Notes: a model not told the origin generated them from the letters alone. Shown: positions 34,801 to 47,170, counted from the stretch's first letter. The stretch is DNA of 64,000 bases from Saururus chinensis (GCA_035235625.1 CP141148.1:8799001-8863000), one strand, 5' to 3'. Made by a program: numbers and translations.

Positions 34801-35021
34801 AGTGGATAAAACGGATGTGATTCTGATTATGGACTGATTCAGTACAAATCCAATAAAAAGTTGGGTTTTCAATAACTTATTTAATTCAGGTTGGCTTTTC
34901 TTTTCTGTAACTTATTCAGTTCATATGTCTGAATTATACCAAGCATGTGGACCCGAACACTGATCAAGGCCGAAGTTACTTTAGACTATCCGCCAGCGAT
35001 AGCATCGGCCGTTGCGGTAGC

Positions 35022-35840
35022 TGTTAGCCCCTTAATTTGCCGGATGGGAAAAAGGGGTGGCTACCTCCTAAATTTGGCGGTAGATAATTAAGTATACTTA
35101 GGCGATAAATAACTTAAGTAGCCTTTGGGCATGAACAAATATTAGAGCAGAATTGGAGGTATTTCGGATGGACTACTCACCTTGTAGAACAAGCTACGGA
35201 GGAATCCTTGCACCAGTGGGACTCTTGTAGTGAGTTGGGCGCCACACACACTCAAGGACAAACTCCTAAGGTAGCTATGATTCACTTATGTAAAGCAACC
35301 ACACTCCTAGCTCATGTAGGAGTCGAAGCAGTTTGTTCCCTCGATGGATTGGACTCTTGAAGCAATAGGCACTCGACTCCTAGTCAAATAAGGATTCCCT
35401 TTGGTTTCCTGATTTGGGCTAGGGGTGAACTAGTTATAGGCTGAGAGTTGGTCAGGGTGAGAACTCAGGTTATGTAACTCTTAGTAGCATAAGGACTAGC
35501 CTTTGGGCTAAAGTCTATATAAGGAAGAGAACAAGGGTGGTCATGGCTGATTAATTTCTTGGTGACAATTTAATCATACACAACAAACTAGGGTGCTGAG
35601 AGAGAGCTTTTAGCCTGGTGGATCAGCCTTGCCCTCTCCCTACTATTGTATTTCAACGGACTGAAGTATAACTTGGGTGGAGACCCTTGCACCAGAGATG
35701 ACTTGTGGTTGTGTTGTTACTATTTGCTTGTGTTTTCTCTTGCGCATATGAGTGGGAAGGAACCATAGTGACTACTGGTTGCACAGCGTAGCCAAACCAT
35801 CATGTGTGCAAACGCTAGGCAAAGCTTCGTGCCCGTGATA
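35022..35840 (+). repeat. 5' LTR of the gag-only element
   Basis: It starts TGTTAGCCCC and ends CCGTGATA. It matches 40102-40918 throughout, for example GACTACTCACCTTGTAGA, GCCACACACACT, the TATATAAGG TATA box near 35516 and CATCATGTGTGCAAAC near 35800. The many differences between the two LTRs indicate an old insertion. Confidence 0.85.
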
Positions 35841-36030
35841 GTTGGTTCCATTGTCTAGATACCCGAAGAAAGTGAAAGCTCTGCAAGGACTTAGCGCAAG
35901 AGTTGGCTTATGGTTGCTGAATCGCTAGGATACCCGGAAGAGGTGACGTCCTTGACAGGTTGCTAGACAGATTGGAGATCCCTACTGCGTGCTTACCTTA
36001 CCTTGATGAGTTGCTGGAAAATAGAGAGCG

Positions 36031-37173
36031 TTGATGATAGGCTCAATGTTGGCTCGAATTATTGAGATCGAGGCGATGGTGGATGTGATGGCCACAACAA
36101 ATGGGACGTTGACTGAAGTCCAAAACTCTCTGCGTAATCTCAATGAGCGTGTGACCCTCTTCAACCAACGAGTGTTCTTGCTTGAAGTTGCACCACACCT
36201 TAATGAGTCTTAGAAAGAAGGCAGTACGACTAAAGGGGTAGCCCGTCTCACCACATTAGCAGCTAATGTGGCTGCCACGATGAACTATCTCGGGCAATGA
36301 GTGCAAAAGGTTGAGAAGGCAGTGACAACAAAGATTTGTGAGCTGATGGATGAAGTGGCAGTGCTGAAATGTGCAGTCATCAACACTCCATCTCGATATG
36401 GGGAATAATCCTCATCTCAGCAGGTTGCAAAGAAGGAAAAGGTGTCTAAATCGAAGGCATATGCGGGGACGTGAGGCGCCAAGGAGATCGGGAACTTCCT
36501 TTAGGACATGGAAAGCTATTTCACACTGGTCCATACGCGAGAGGAAGAAAAGGTCATAGTGGCAACAATATATCTTGAAGGGGATGCAAAGCTGTGGTGG
36601 CGGGCATAGTTGGAAGATGATACAAATGTGGGTCGGCCAAAGATAGGGATGTGGGATACGTTCAGGAATGAGTTGCAGGCACAGTTCCTTCCCAAAAATG
36701 TGTCTTGGATGGCTCGAGAGGCATTAAGGAACCTTAGGCATATGGGGGAAGTCCAGGCCTAGGTTAAGGAGTTTCAGTCACTAATTTTTGGGAGTGACAA
36801 ACATAACATAGGATGACAAGCTGTTCTACTTCATGGCGGGCTTGCAAATGCGGGCTTATAATGAGATGAGATGGAGGGAAGTGGAGGACCTTCCTGCTAA
36901 CTTGGCAGACTTCGAATAAACTCTCGCTGAGCCAGTGAAGAAAAATGGGGAAGCGAAGTCATCCAACAAGGAGGGCAACAAGGGTGGCAACGGTGGCAAA
37001 GCCAAGGGCAGCGAGCAGTATGGTAGCTGAACAGAGGTGGTGGTTGTTTTATATGCGATGGGCCACACCATGCCAAAGTCTGTCCAAAACGGGAAAGGCT
37101 GAATGCACTTATTGTTGAAGAGGAGAAGGAGGAATATGAGCACGAGGAGGTAGCCCAGATGAGTCCTTTGTAG
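36031..37173 (+). pseudogene. Ty3/gypsy-type gag, decayed
   Basis: From the ATG at 36031 it shows a coiled N-terminal stretch (residues 1-55). The retrotransposon gag core follows: DMESYFTLVHTREEEKV (about 36505-36555), YLEGDAKLWWR (about 36571-36603), then AQFLPKNVSWMAREALRNLR (about 36676-36737). A Lys/Gly-rich linker and a CX2CX3HX4C zinc knuckle (CFIC...PHHAKVC, 37045-37083) come next, before TAG at 37171. Gag would form the virus-like particle and the knuckle would bind RNA. Seven in-frame stops fall between 36211 and 36762 (36211, 36298, 36406, 36472, 36502, 36607, 36760), and frame changes occur near 36800 and before the knuckle. Five of the seven stops are explained by single C-to-T changes (CAG to TAG or CGA to TGA). 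The minus-strand frames at 36856-37367 are shadows. Confidence 0.85.
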
Positions 37174-37292
37174 CAAATGGGATGTGTACGGTTGCTGGAG
37201 TCCCACTTGAGGGGGCAACTTTGGGTCATTGAGGATTTGAAGGAAGGAGGGGAGCAGACTCCCCAATCCTTGGCTGATTGAAGCAACCAAAG

Positions 37293-39921
37293 TGTAACGA
37301 CCCAACCCGAGCCGGGCCCACAAAAATCACTAATAGGAAAATTTTCTTTCCTTGAGCCAGGAATCATCGTCTGAGTGCGAGAGGTACAACGTTCGTCTAC
37401 GCACTACGGAGCTTTAAGGCTTCCTCGTACGTAGACTTAGGTTGTACGCACGACAAAGCTTCATAGTTCGTCGCGTGTAAAACAAAATAAAACATATTAT
37501 TATAATGATTTGGATCGGGCCAACGTTGCCTTGCCGTTGGTTGCCTACGTACGTATTGGATATTATTCCAATACGATCGGATCCGAACGTAGTTCTGCCT
37601 AATGGCTACTACATACTACAAACATCACAAAATTATACGTATAAAATACATATCTCCGAATATTTACTCGGAGTATACAAATACTCATCATATATCGGAG
37701 TCAAGCGGAAGTTAATAAATTAACGGAATCGTACATCTCGCTCTACCATAGAGCGGGATCGAAATCTCATACACGTATCTCGCTCTATCACTGAGCCGAG
37801 ACCGAGAACACAAATTACACGTCTCGCTCTACCCTAGAGCGAGACCACACACGTCATATAAGTATACATCATGGCATCTAGGCACATAGCATAGTATATA
37901 GGCACATAGCATGACATATAGGCACATAGCATAGTATATAGGCACATAGCATGGCATATAGGCACATAGCATGACACATAGGTACATAGCATAGTATATA
38001 GGCACATAGCATGGCATATAGGCACATAGCATGACATATAGGCACATAGCATGGCATATAGGTACATAGCATAGTATATAGGCATATAGCATGGTATATA
38101 GGCACATAGCATAGTATATAGGCACATAGCATGGCATATAGGCATATAGCATAGTATATAGGCACATAGCATGGCATATAGGCACATAGCATGACATAAA
38201 GGCACATAGCATGACATATAGGTACATAGCATGGCATATATGCACATAGCATGACATATAGGTACATAGCATAGTATATAGGCACATAGCATGGTATATA
38301 GGCACATAGCATAGTATATGGGCACATAGCATGGCATATAGGCACCTAGCATGGCATATAGGTACATGGCATAGTATATAGGTACATGGCATATTATATA
38401 GGCACATAGCATAGTATATAGGCACATAGCATGACATATAGGCACCTAGCATGACATATAGGTACATGGCATAGTATATAGGTACATGGCATAGTATATA
38501 GGCACATAGCATGGCATATAGGCACCTAGCATGACATATAGATATATAGCATAGTAGCGGGATACAGAGTTGCTTACTGCCCTTATGTCTCGTATAGTAG
38601 AGGTATACGGAGTTGCTCACACGAGTTCCTCTAGCCTTCATACGTTCCTCGTCTTGTACAGAAAGACTACGTATAAATGTTCTCCTTGCCGGAGACTCTT
38701 CTCGTTTCCTGTGCCCGTGAGTGGCGGACAGAACCTCCCCTAGTCTAGATTACTTCTCTTGATGTAGCTTGGCAACTTCGGACAAAATCCCGTCTTGCTC
38801 CGGGCCCATATTTCTTGTTCGTTGCTCAAGGATGACGGGTGGAGCCTCTCCTTGTCTCGGGGCATTTCCTCCTTATACAGTTGTCGAATCAAAGAACGAA
38901 CCTCTCCATCGCGTAGAACATACTTGATTTAGTCAAGAACACCTCTTGGACTGACTAAATCGGAGTTGGGATGGCCAGAAACAGAGAAAACAAAGTTTAT
39001 CGGTATGGGTAGAACCTTTCTTTGTCTTGGGGTGTTTCCTCTTCATACGATTGCCAACTCAGAAAACGGAACCCTCCACCACGTAGAACATACTCGATTT
39101 AGTCAAGAACGCCTCTTGGACCGACTAAATCGGAGTTGGGATGGCCAGAAACAGAGAAAATGAAGTTCATCGGTGCATGAAGATAACGGACATGACCTCC
39201 TCTTGTCTTGGACGTTTCTTCATCATACGGTCTCCAACTCAAAGAACGGGCAGCTCCATTGCGTAGAGCATACTCGATTTAGTAGGAAATGGGTCTTGAA
39301 CGGCCTTAATCGGCCTCAGAACGGTCAGAAACGGGGGTAGAGAAGTTCTGGTTTCAGAATGAAGAAGAATGGGGTATATATAGCCCCCGAGCCGCGCCGA
39401 AACCACGGCTGCGCCGCTGGTTTCGGGCGGCTCGCGCCCGCGCCGCGGTAACGCCGCGCCCGCGTTACCGTGGGCATGTGCGGTTTCACGGCCGCGCACC
39501 GGCTCGCGCCGAAAACGCGCTGCGGCGCTCATCAGTCTTGCGCCGCGCGCCATTCTTTTATTTTTATTTTTATTTTTAAATCCAAAACTTCAAACGCGCG
39601 TATCTTCCTACCCCGAAATCGGATTCGTGTGTTCTAGGTACCGTTGGACTCGTATCGTCGAGCCCTTCGATACAAACCCACTCAAAACAGCAAATCACAC
39701 TATTTCCAAGTGGGTCCCGCCTATAAAGCACGTTTCTTAAATATCGTAATTTCCGGTCCCGACCTCTGTTTCGCGCGTTCTTCGAATCGTTACGCTCGTT
39801 ATGCTAAGCTCTACCTGGCTAAGGGTATTTCACCTAATGAAAACCCTTAACATTAATCTCAAATTACCAAATTACCCTTAACCCTCCCGGGTTAAGCGTA
39901 ACCGAAAAACGGGTCGTTACA
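37293..39921 (+). mobile_element. Solo LTR, family A, 2,629 bp, nested in gag-only element
   Basis: It starts TGTAACGACCC and ends GGGTCGTTACA, a perfect 11-bp inverted repeat. It is flanked by exact CAAAG duplications (37288-37292 and 39922-39926). The TATA box TATATATAG (39374-39382) sets plus orientation. Just after it is a very GC-rich stretch (about 39385-39555), then TCGTATCGTCGAGCC, as in the 19542 copy. It lies between gag and the polypurine tract of the host element, so it is younger than that element. It is longer than the 19542 copy mainly because of the 20-bp array at 37866-38550. Confidence 0.92.
37866..38550. repeat. 20-bp tandem array, about 34 copies
   Basis: The unit CATGGCATATAGGCACATAG (variants CATAGTATA and CATGACATA in the first half) repeats in perfect 20-bp register, three per 60 bases, across the upstream part of the LTR. 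The unit length is not a multiple of three and it has no stop on the minus strand, so all three minus frames stay open. This produces long C/Y/M-rich reading frames (up to 270 codons) that are artefacts. Confidence 0.95.
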
Positions 39922-40101
39922 CAAAGAGCGGACTGATGAAGAGGTTCGCAAGATTCAAGGGCAGTGGGTGTTGCCCAAACCTGGCCAAATGATGACTTAG
40001 ATTGGGCAAAAAATGACTTGGTCGTGGTGTGATGAGAAGTGTTGGCACTTGGGAAGTTAGGGGCTTCGACAAGGGCGTTGAAGAATCAAGTGGGGGATGC
40101 C

Positions 40102-40918
40102 TATTAGCCCCTTAACTTGGCAGATGGGAAAAGGGGGCAGCGGACAGCCAAGTATGCTTGGACAATTAACAGCCTAGGCGGCCTTTGGGCACAGACGGAT
40201 GTTGGAGCAGCGTTAGAGGTGTTCCGGACAGACTACTCACCTTGTAGAGCATGCTGAGGAGTCCTTGCACGGGTGGGACTCTCGTGGTGAGCTGGGTGCC
40301 ACACACACTTAGGGGCGGACTCCTTAAGACAGCTAGGACTCACTTATGCAGGGCAGTCACACTCCTAGCTCGGGTAGGAGTTGAGGCAGCTTGTTCCTTG
40401 GATGGATTGGACTCTTGAAGTAGCTAGGTGATGGACTCCTAGTCATATAAGGACTCCCTTTGGTTCCTTTATTTGGGCTAGGGGCGAGCTGGTTATGGGA
40501 TGAGAGTTGGTTAGGGTGAAAACTCTTGTATAAAGGCTGAGGGTGGGTTATGTAACTCCCAGTAGTATAAGGATCAGCCTTTGGGGTGAAGTCTATATAA
40601 GGGAGAGAGTAAGGGCGGTCATGGCTGATTGATTGATTAGTGATAGTTTTGTTCATGCACATTGAACCAGGGTAATGAGAAAGAGCTTTCAGCCTAGTGG
40701 ATCAGCCTTGCTCTCTCTCTCTCATTGTATTTCGATGGACTAGAGATGACTTAGGCGGAGACCCTTGCACTAGAGATGACTTGTGGCTGTGTTGTTACTG
40801 TTTGTTTATGTTTTCCCTTTCACATATAAGTGGGAAGGGATAAGAGTAGTTGTTGGTTGCATGATACAGCCAAGTCATCATGTGTGCAAACAATCGACAA
40901 AGTTTCACATCCGTGACA
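40102..40918 (+). repeat. 3' LTR of the gag-only element
   Basis: It starts TATTAGCCCC (the 5' copy has TGTTAGCCCC) right after the purine tract and ends CCGTGACA. It pairs with 35022-35840. The minus frame at 40357-40662 is a shadow inside this LTR. Confidence 0.85.
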
Positions 40919-41779
40919 GCCGCCATGGTAAAAATTTAGATCAAAAGACAGCTGATACATGAGCGTTTGAGGGTTTGAGCCTTATTTATGTAGGTGGGTT
41001 TCAACAGAAGACCAACCCTCTTTTTTTCCGTTTCGGTTTCCAGCGGCAAAGTGGTGTTGGTGTGCCATCACTGAATTGGAGTCTGGAACTAATTCATGCA
41101 CCCGGGCCAGCCAAACAGGTTTAAGTTTCCAATGGAGTGTGGTAGTAACGGTGGGTCTCTGTCATGCCTCGGACTGCCCGACCCGAGCCAAACCCGGTCC
41201 AAGGGCCGGTCAAATGCGCGGGGGCGACGAGGGGAATTGAGAAACAGTTTAGTAGGCGACCTAACAGAATTTCAGAGTATGCACACCACTTTGAGCAAGA
41301 GTAAATAAGTAGAAAAGAAAGAGAGTCGCTTAACTCAAAATAAACGACTAATCTCAAACCCACATACTTAGTCAACCATAGCCCACTCTGGTTCTAAAAT
41401 AGGTCTTAAGCAACACAACTGTATAAAGTAACATAAATCCAACAGAGAACTATACACAAAGGTTTTAAACATAAATCATAAACCAAGGAAAATAATAAGT
41501 CACATAAGAGTCTCCACGATCACATCCAAGTCGTTTCCGATCTTTCTTCAAAGAGGAGATCCTGTCCGTTTGCGTGTTGCGCCACGCAACCCCAAAGCAA
41601 AACATAATAAAGAAGGGTGAGTTAAAACAAACTCAACAATGGTTTTTAATATAACTATCATCATCAGAAATACGATAGCATAGCAATAAAATCATTCAAA
41701 TCAAAGATTGACAAGATGTATTATTTTTTGATCACACATACACATCACCTAAACCTGCATCATAGTGTATAATCCACAT

Positions 41780-42150
41780 AGTGTCATTCACATCATATCA
41801 ACCTGCATGAAATGTATCTCTAACATACATATCAAATCATGCCTCAACATCATATCAACCTGTGTGAAATGTATCTCTAACATACAAATCCAACCATGCA
41901 TCACATCATATCAACCTACATGAAATGTATCTCTAATATACATATCTAACCATGCATCACATCATATCAACCTGTATGAAATGTATCTCTAATATACATA
42001 TTCACCTATGCATCACACCATATCAACCTACATGAAATGTATCTCTAACATACATATCCAACCTACATAAAATGCATTTCTAACATACATATCCAACCAT
42101 GCATTACATCATATTAACCTGCATGAAATGTATCTCTAATATACATATCC
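41780..42150. repeat. Tandem repeat, about 60-bp unit, 6 copies
   Basis: Each unit contains CATCATATCAACCTGCATGA, then AATGTATCTCTAA and CATACATATCCAACCATG. The matching part of the other family B LTR (10420-10700) has only loosely similar sequence, so the array probably expanded in this copy. Confidence 0.85.
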
Positions 42151-42242
42151 AATTATGCATCAACATTCTCATTCATCATGCATGTATAAGTGTCACACAC
42201 ACACTAGTCCAACATGCAAGTCCATACACATAAAGAATAAAC

Positions 42243-42395
42243 CTGCTCTTCAAGGCCGAAGCCCTCAAGCAAACACTTATCAAATAGACATGCTCCTCAA
42301 GGTCAAAGCCTTCAAGTAACTCTTGCTCCTCAAGGCCAACGCTTTCGAGCAACTCCTGCTCCTCAAGGCCAATGCCTTCGAGCAACTCTCGGGCA
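42243..42395. repeat. 33-bp tandem repeat, 3-4 copies
   Basis: Units starting at 42293, 42326 and 42359 read CTCCTCAAGGCCAA, then GCCTTCGAGCAACTC or variants; a partial unit lies near 42245. Since 33 is a multiple of three, the minus strand gives an 11-residue repeat (GLEEQELLE type) that mimics a protein repeat. Confidence 0.8.
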
Positions 42396-43259
42396 ACCCT
42401 GCCTGTCAAGACTAAAGTCCCAAGCAACAATACCTAGTAAGCCAGTTAACTCGGACAAACCATCAAATCAAAACATGTCCTTTCAGACCCATTAGGTTTT
42501 GATTAACCCATGACTGATTAATCCGGCACATAATTTTACCACATTGCACCTAATCGATCAAATTTGATTAATCTCGTTAAACCCTCAATTGGAAATCCAT
42601 TTTCATGATGCATGCAACATGGTACATACGTGGGCAAGGCATACATGAATCCTAATTCATGATAAGTGCTCTCATCAACCCCTACTGCATCATTCATAAT
42701 TATAATATCAAGCTTCAACATCATCATTAAACCCCACATGTGTGTGTACCTAATAGAAGCACTTTACTCAATGCATAGCAACATGCTTGAAATTAACTCA
42801 CTACCACACTACACATGTGAATTAACATCTAATCATGAATTCCAACGGAAATCATAGGAGAAGAATTACTAAAATCGTAACTCAAATCAAAGCTTAACCG
42901 CAAGCTAACCACACATAAGATCATTCACTTCATACTTGAGTCAAGACATAACACTAACATTCACACATCAATTAACCACATCTTAACATGACATATCAAC
43001 CCATTAGTATGTTGTAGCTCTACTGAATATACACCTAACCATAGAGAATCAACCATTCATAACTTCAAGATGGTAATTCCAACATCATATAACCAACTAC
43101 AAACCATTCCACATAACTTTAAATATATATACCACAACTTCTAACATCAATAGAATGCTCTTCAAGTAGCCTATTATAGGTCAAAACACTCCACATAAAT
43201 ATAAAAATGATATTTTGAAGTAGATATGTCGAAATAAGTAACATACATAAAATTGTCAA

Positions 43260-43440
43260 ATCCTGCAGTGTAGCCGTTCGAATGCCCTGCATGACCATTC
43301 GAACGCCATGCAGTGTAGCCGTTCGAATGCCCTGCATGGCCATTCGAACGCCCTGCATGGCCGTTCGATCGGCTAAACAGGAAAGATGCTAAAACTGTAG
43401 TGTTGCCATTTGAACGCCCTGTATGGCCGTTCTAACGCCA
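43260..43440. repeat. Short tandem repeat, about 21-bp unit
   Basis: GCCGTTCGAATGCCCTGCAT and close variants recur about eight times. Related TTTGAACGCC / TTCAAACG phrases occur at 15170-15250 in the other family B LTR. Confidence 0.7.
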
Positions 43441-44534
43441 ACAAAGCAGTTTTTGGTCATCTTCTTCATTTCAATTTTTCAAACTGAAACTCCATTGATA
43501 AATCTTAAAATCTCCATCTAACAACTCAAATGACATTAAAACGTCACAATACCTTCCAGAATGCTAATCCACATCATAACAAGATAAAACCCTATGAAAT
43601 CGGGATTAAAGATTACTATTTACTAATCATGCCATTAAAGCACTAAATCAAGTAATTCCATTCAAAACAAACCACAAAATCAAGAGTTTTACCATATGAA
43701 GACTGAAATTTTGAAAGTCCATTACCTTATCCCTTGATTAGGCTTGGATTTGATGGTCACCCTTCTTGAAAACATTACAAAGACAGAGTTTGAATTAAAC
43801 TTCATTAAAACCGATTTAACATAGAAAACCCTAATTAAAAACTTAGATTTGTTGAACATAAAAATCGGATTTTTAGAGCTAGGGTTTGAAGTAAAGATGC
43901 AAATCAGTAGTTTTGATGTTTAAAAACGAATCAAAATAAAAGGGAAATGGTAGATCTAGAAGATATTAAGAGAAAAACTAGGATTTGGTGCTTAATTAGA
44001 ATGAACTTACCTTAAACACCTTCTAATCCATGCCTAATTGGGGATTAGGCCTGACCTATCATTCTCAACCTATTCACAAAATAAGAATGACTCAGGTTTG
44101 GCCTTTTATAGTAAGGTTTGGGTTGCACTAACTGAACTAATAGGGTGTAAGTAGAATTTTGGGCTAAAAATGGGTATTTTACAAATTTGGGCACTAATTA
44201 AATCTGAGAAAATTCTGAAATTTTTTTTATGAGCTTAAGTTGATATATGGGTTCATTTGGTCCAAAAACCCAAATTTCGGCGGTGGGGCCCACAGGGGGT
44301 CCCGCCAAACCCTACTGTTTGGAAAAATAGTAAAAATTTAGAAAATCCCAAAAATTCATATTTGACTCAAAATCACTTAAAACCAGTATCTGTAAAGTTG
44401 ATTTTGATTAAAACCATAAGAAACACCATCTATCTTTGAAACCACCGAATAAATCAGAAAACGTGTTAACCTCACGATAACCGATAATTAAAGTGAAATA
44501 AAAACCGGTTTAAAATCAGAGATCTTACAGTCTC

Positions 44535-47170
44535 CATCCCTCATCATGTCATTTCAGGCAAGTTCACATGTGTGGCCTTCTACATGTGCGCATATCTACT
44601 TCTAAGAATTGCGCAGTGACTCATCACATTTTAGTGATTTTGTCATCGTTAAGTTGCTACATTTTGGATTTTTAATTCTTTTTAAATAATATATACGAGG
44701 ATCATAAGGAAATGGAATTTTTTTATATAAAATGAATTATTCTATTAAATATTTAAGTTAACTAAGGTTTATAAATATAAATATTATATTATATAATATT
44801 ATTATACATCTCAAAATCCATAACAACACACTCTCCATATAATTACAAGTTTTGTCATATAAGAACAAGTTTGTACATGGGCCCATGCATTATCATATAG
44901 AAATTTGCCTTTTCATCAAAATTAGATGGCTGACAATACTGAGCTCACTATAATACGAGTGAGCCGAGGGTCATCCCACACCGAGGTCATGCGTGAGTCC
45001 AAGCTTTATGGGTAGTCATATTGATACTTAACAGTGCAAGAAAACTTAATGCTCTAAGATAACACAATATTGTCATATTTTATATTAAATAATTAATTAT
45101 TTTAGGCAAGTTTTTTGTTTTAAGGGATTCAACATGACACTAATCAACTAAGCATGTTTAGGTGAGTTTGGGACCACGTGCAATTGCTTGAGCCGAAGCT
45201 TTGTGGCCCATCAAATTTAGATTCAACGATGCACACTATTTAAAAACTTGAGTAACACTAAATCCAACAGCTCATAGAGTATAGGGCACTCACCTAAACT
45301 TTTTTTTATAAATTTATATTTTTAGTTTAAAATTTTTTCTTATAAATTTTATATGGGTAATAGATTAATTAGATAAATTTTTATTTATTTTGGTAATTAG
45401 TTAATTAATTTTTTTTATATTTTTTAAATTTCTAACCTGATCATGACCTAAAACGTGCTTCATCACCTATATATACCCTTTATAAACAAATGTGGGAATG
45501 CTTTATATATCCACCCAATTGTCATCCGTGCAATTCATATATAGTTGCACATGAGACCATGCATCATAAGTTGTCACAACAAAATCTCTTTTTTAGATCA
45601 AAATATGATGACACAAGTCAAATGCATGCATAAACTCATGCTTTATGGGTCGTTTAATCTAGGTCTGATGACATAAAGGATCAAAATTACATGCATGCAT
45701 AAGAGCTGTTATATTTTATATTTAACAATTAGTTATATATTTTGCTTTTTATATTTTACTTTTTTTTAATAATTATTCTCGTAAATTTTACATGGTAAGA
45801 GATAAATATTAAAACTAAATAATTATTTAATATTTTGTATTTTTTATAATCAAGTAATTATTTAAATTAATAAAATATTATAAAATTTCTAATTATATGA
45901 ATTGGGTCAAGTTTGGTTATGCATTGGTTGGGTCAATATGTTACTGTTTATTAAAGTGCAACATATATGTTCATGTTTTAAATAACCCAACCCGAGCTCA
46001 ACCCGAGTTTCCTATACTAACATATATTGAGTATTGTTGGTAACACTATCCAGATGGGGGCATGCTTTAAGCAAACCCCCCAATTGTCATCCACTTACAA
46101 GGAATTTTTTTCTTTTATTTTAAATTTAAATAATTTATTTTGATTGTACAAGGAAGTGAAGATATCGTTGGGTCTAGTTTTGCCAAAAAGTAACCTGATA
46201 CCTATTAAAAAATATTAACCAAACTCGACATGACCTGCTTATACCAAACCCTCACATGACCCAATTATAATAAATTTATTATTTTATTAATTATTTTTAA
46301 AAAGTATTGATGACATATACAAGATACAAAAAAATTTAAAATAATTATTTATTAATTTGTATCTCTTACCTATTATAAAATATTAAGATTTATTATCATA
46401 ATACGAACAAAAATTATAAATAGCTTTATTTGGGTCGGGTTGGATCACCTAAAACCTAAACTAAATAGCTATTCAAGTTGAATTTAGGAACTCAAATATG
46501 ATTTTTTAGGGTATGGTTGGTTCGGGTTTTATAGTATACCTGACTCAAAAGACAACCCTTTAAGGAAGGTTTGTGGTTGTTGTAGTTATATGTGATTGAG
46601 TAAAAATATCATTTATATCAATACCCAACTAAAGTTATATATAAATTTGTAATTTTTATAATTTACTTTCTATTTTGATAATTACTAGCCCTCAAAATTT
46701 TTACAAGTTAATAGATAAAACTAAATAGTTATTTAAACTTTTTTTTGTATTTATTTTCATAATAAGGTTACTTTTCAAGTATTATAAATATTTGAATTGG
46801 GTCATGTTTAGGTATGCATGAATCAAGTCAACATGTTACTATTTTTAAAATAAAAATATATTCAGGCTTCAGGTAACCCAACTTGACTTTCTCACTAACA
46901 TTAGTGTTGATAACAATGCATTTGATTTAGTGTCATATACATTTCAATTTTATTACACCATTTAGTGAAATAAACTCCATGTCATATATTAACTAGGCCC
47001 GACCCAATCCTAATGGGCTTGGGTTTAGTTTTTTAAATTCAACCTGAATAGTTATTCGAATCGAATTCTTAATTTATGTGTGATCCAACTCAACCCAATC
47101 AAACTTATTAAATATAATTTTATATTTTCAATTTGAAACTAACCCAATAAATTTTTATTATTTAAGTAAC
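44535..47170. other. AT-rich intergenic DNA
   Basis: Very AT-rich. Degenerate CAACCCGAGCTCAACCC-like phrases (about 45960-46010, 46430-46560 and 47040-47110) suggest eroded hAT-type MITEs. No gene or clear boundary is visible. Confidence 0.4.

Larger units (their letters stand above)
35022..40918 (+). mobile_element. Gag-only (TR-GAG-like) LTR retrotransposon
   Basis: Two related terminal repeats (35022-35840 and 40102-40918) flank an internal region encoding only a decayed gag. A polypurine tract (AAGTGGGGGA, 40088-40097) sits just before the 3' LTR. Removing the nested solo LTR and its extra TSD leaves about 3.26 kb, with about 1.6 kb internal. There is no protease, reverse transcriptase or integrase, and the DNA after gag runs straight to the polypurine tract. 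That is the layout of the non-autonomous TR-GAG group, or of a deletion derivative of a Ty3/gypsy element. Flanking 5-mers are GTAGC and GCCGC, not a clean duplication. No standard tRNA primer site was recognised after 35840. Confidence 0.75.
41160..44529. mobile_element. Solo LTR, family B, 3,370 bp
   Basis: It starts TGTCATGCCTCGG and ends GAGATCTTACA. It is flanked by exact GTCTC duplications (41155-41159 and 44530-44534). It matches the family B copy at 9899-16337 at both ends and at several internal points. No internal coding region. It holds three tandem-repeat arrays (41780-42150, 42243-42395, 43260-43440). Short frames throughout, such as 42176-42430 and 44257-44439, are LTR sequence. 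Confidence 0.88.

Noticed and set aside
36856-37367. Two long minus-strand frames (155-156 codons)
   Set aside because: Antisense shadow of the gag linker and zinc-knuckle region, extending into the nested LTR.
37829-38641. Cys/Tyr/Met-rich open frames of 155-270 codons on the minus strand
   Set aside because: They are the 20-bp tandem array read in three frames. The unit has no stop and a length not divisible by three, so every frame stays open with the same 20-residue period. There is no promoter or splice context, and it lies in an LTR.
42176-42430. Minus frame with GLEEQELLE repeats, suggestive of a coiled-coil protein
   Set aside because: The repeat period is a 33-bp DNA minisatellite in a solo LTR. 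The other family B LTR has no matching frame.
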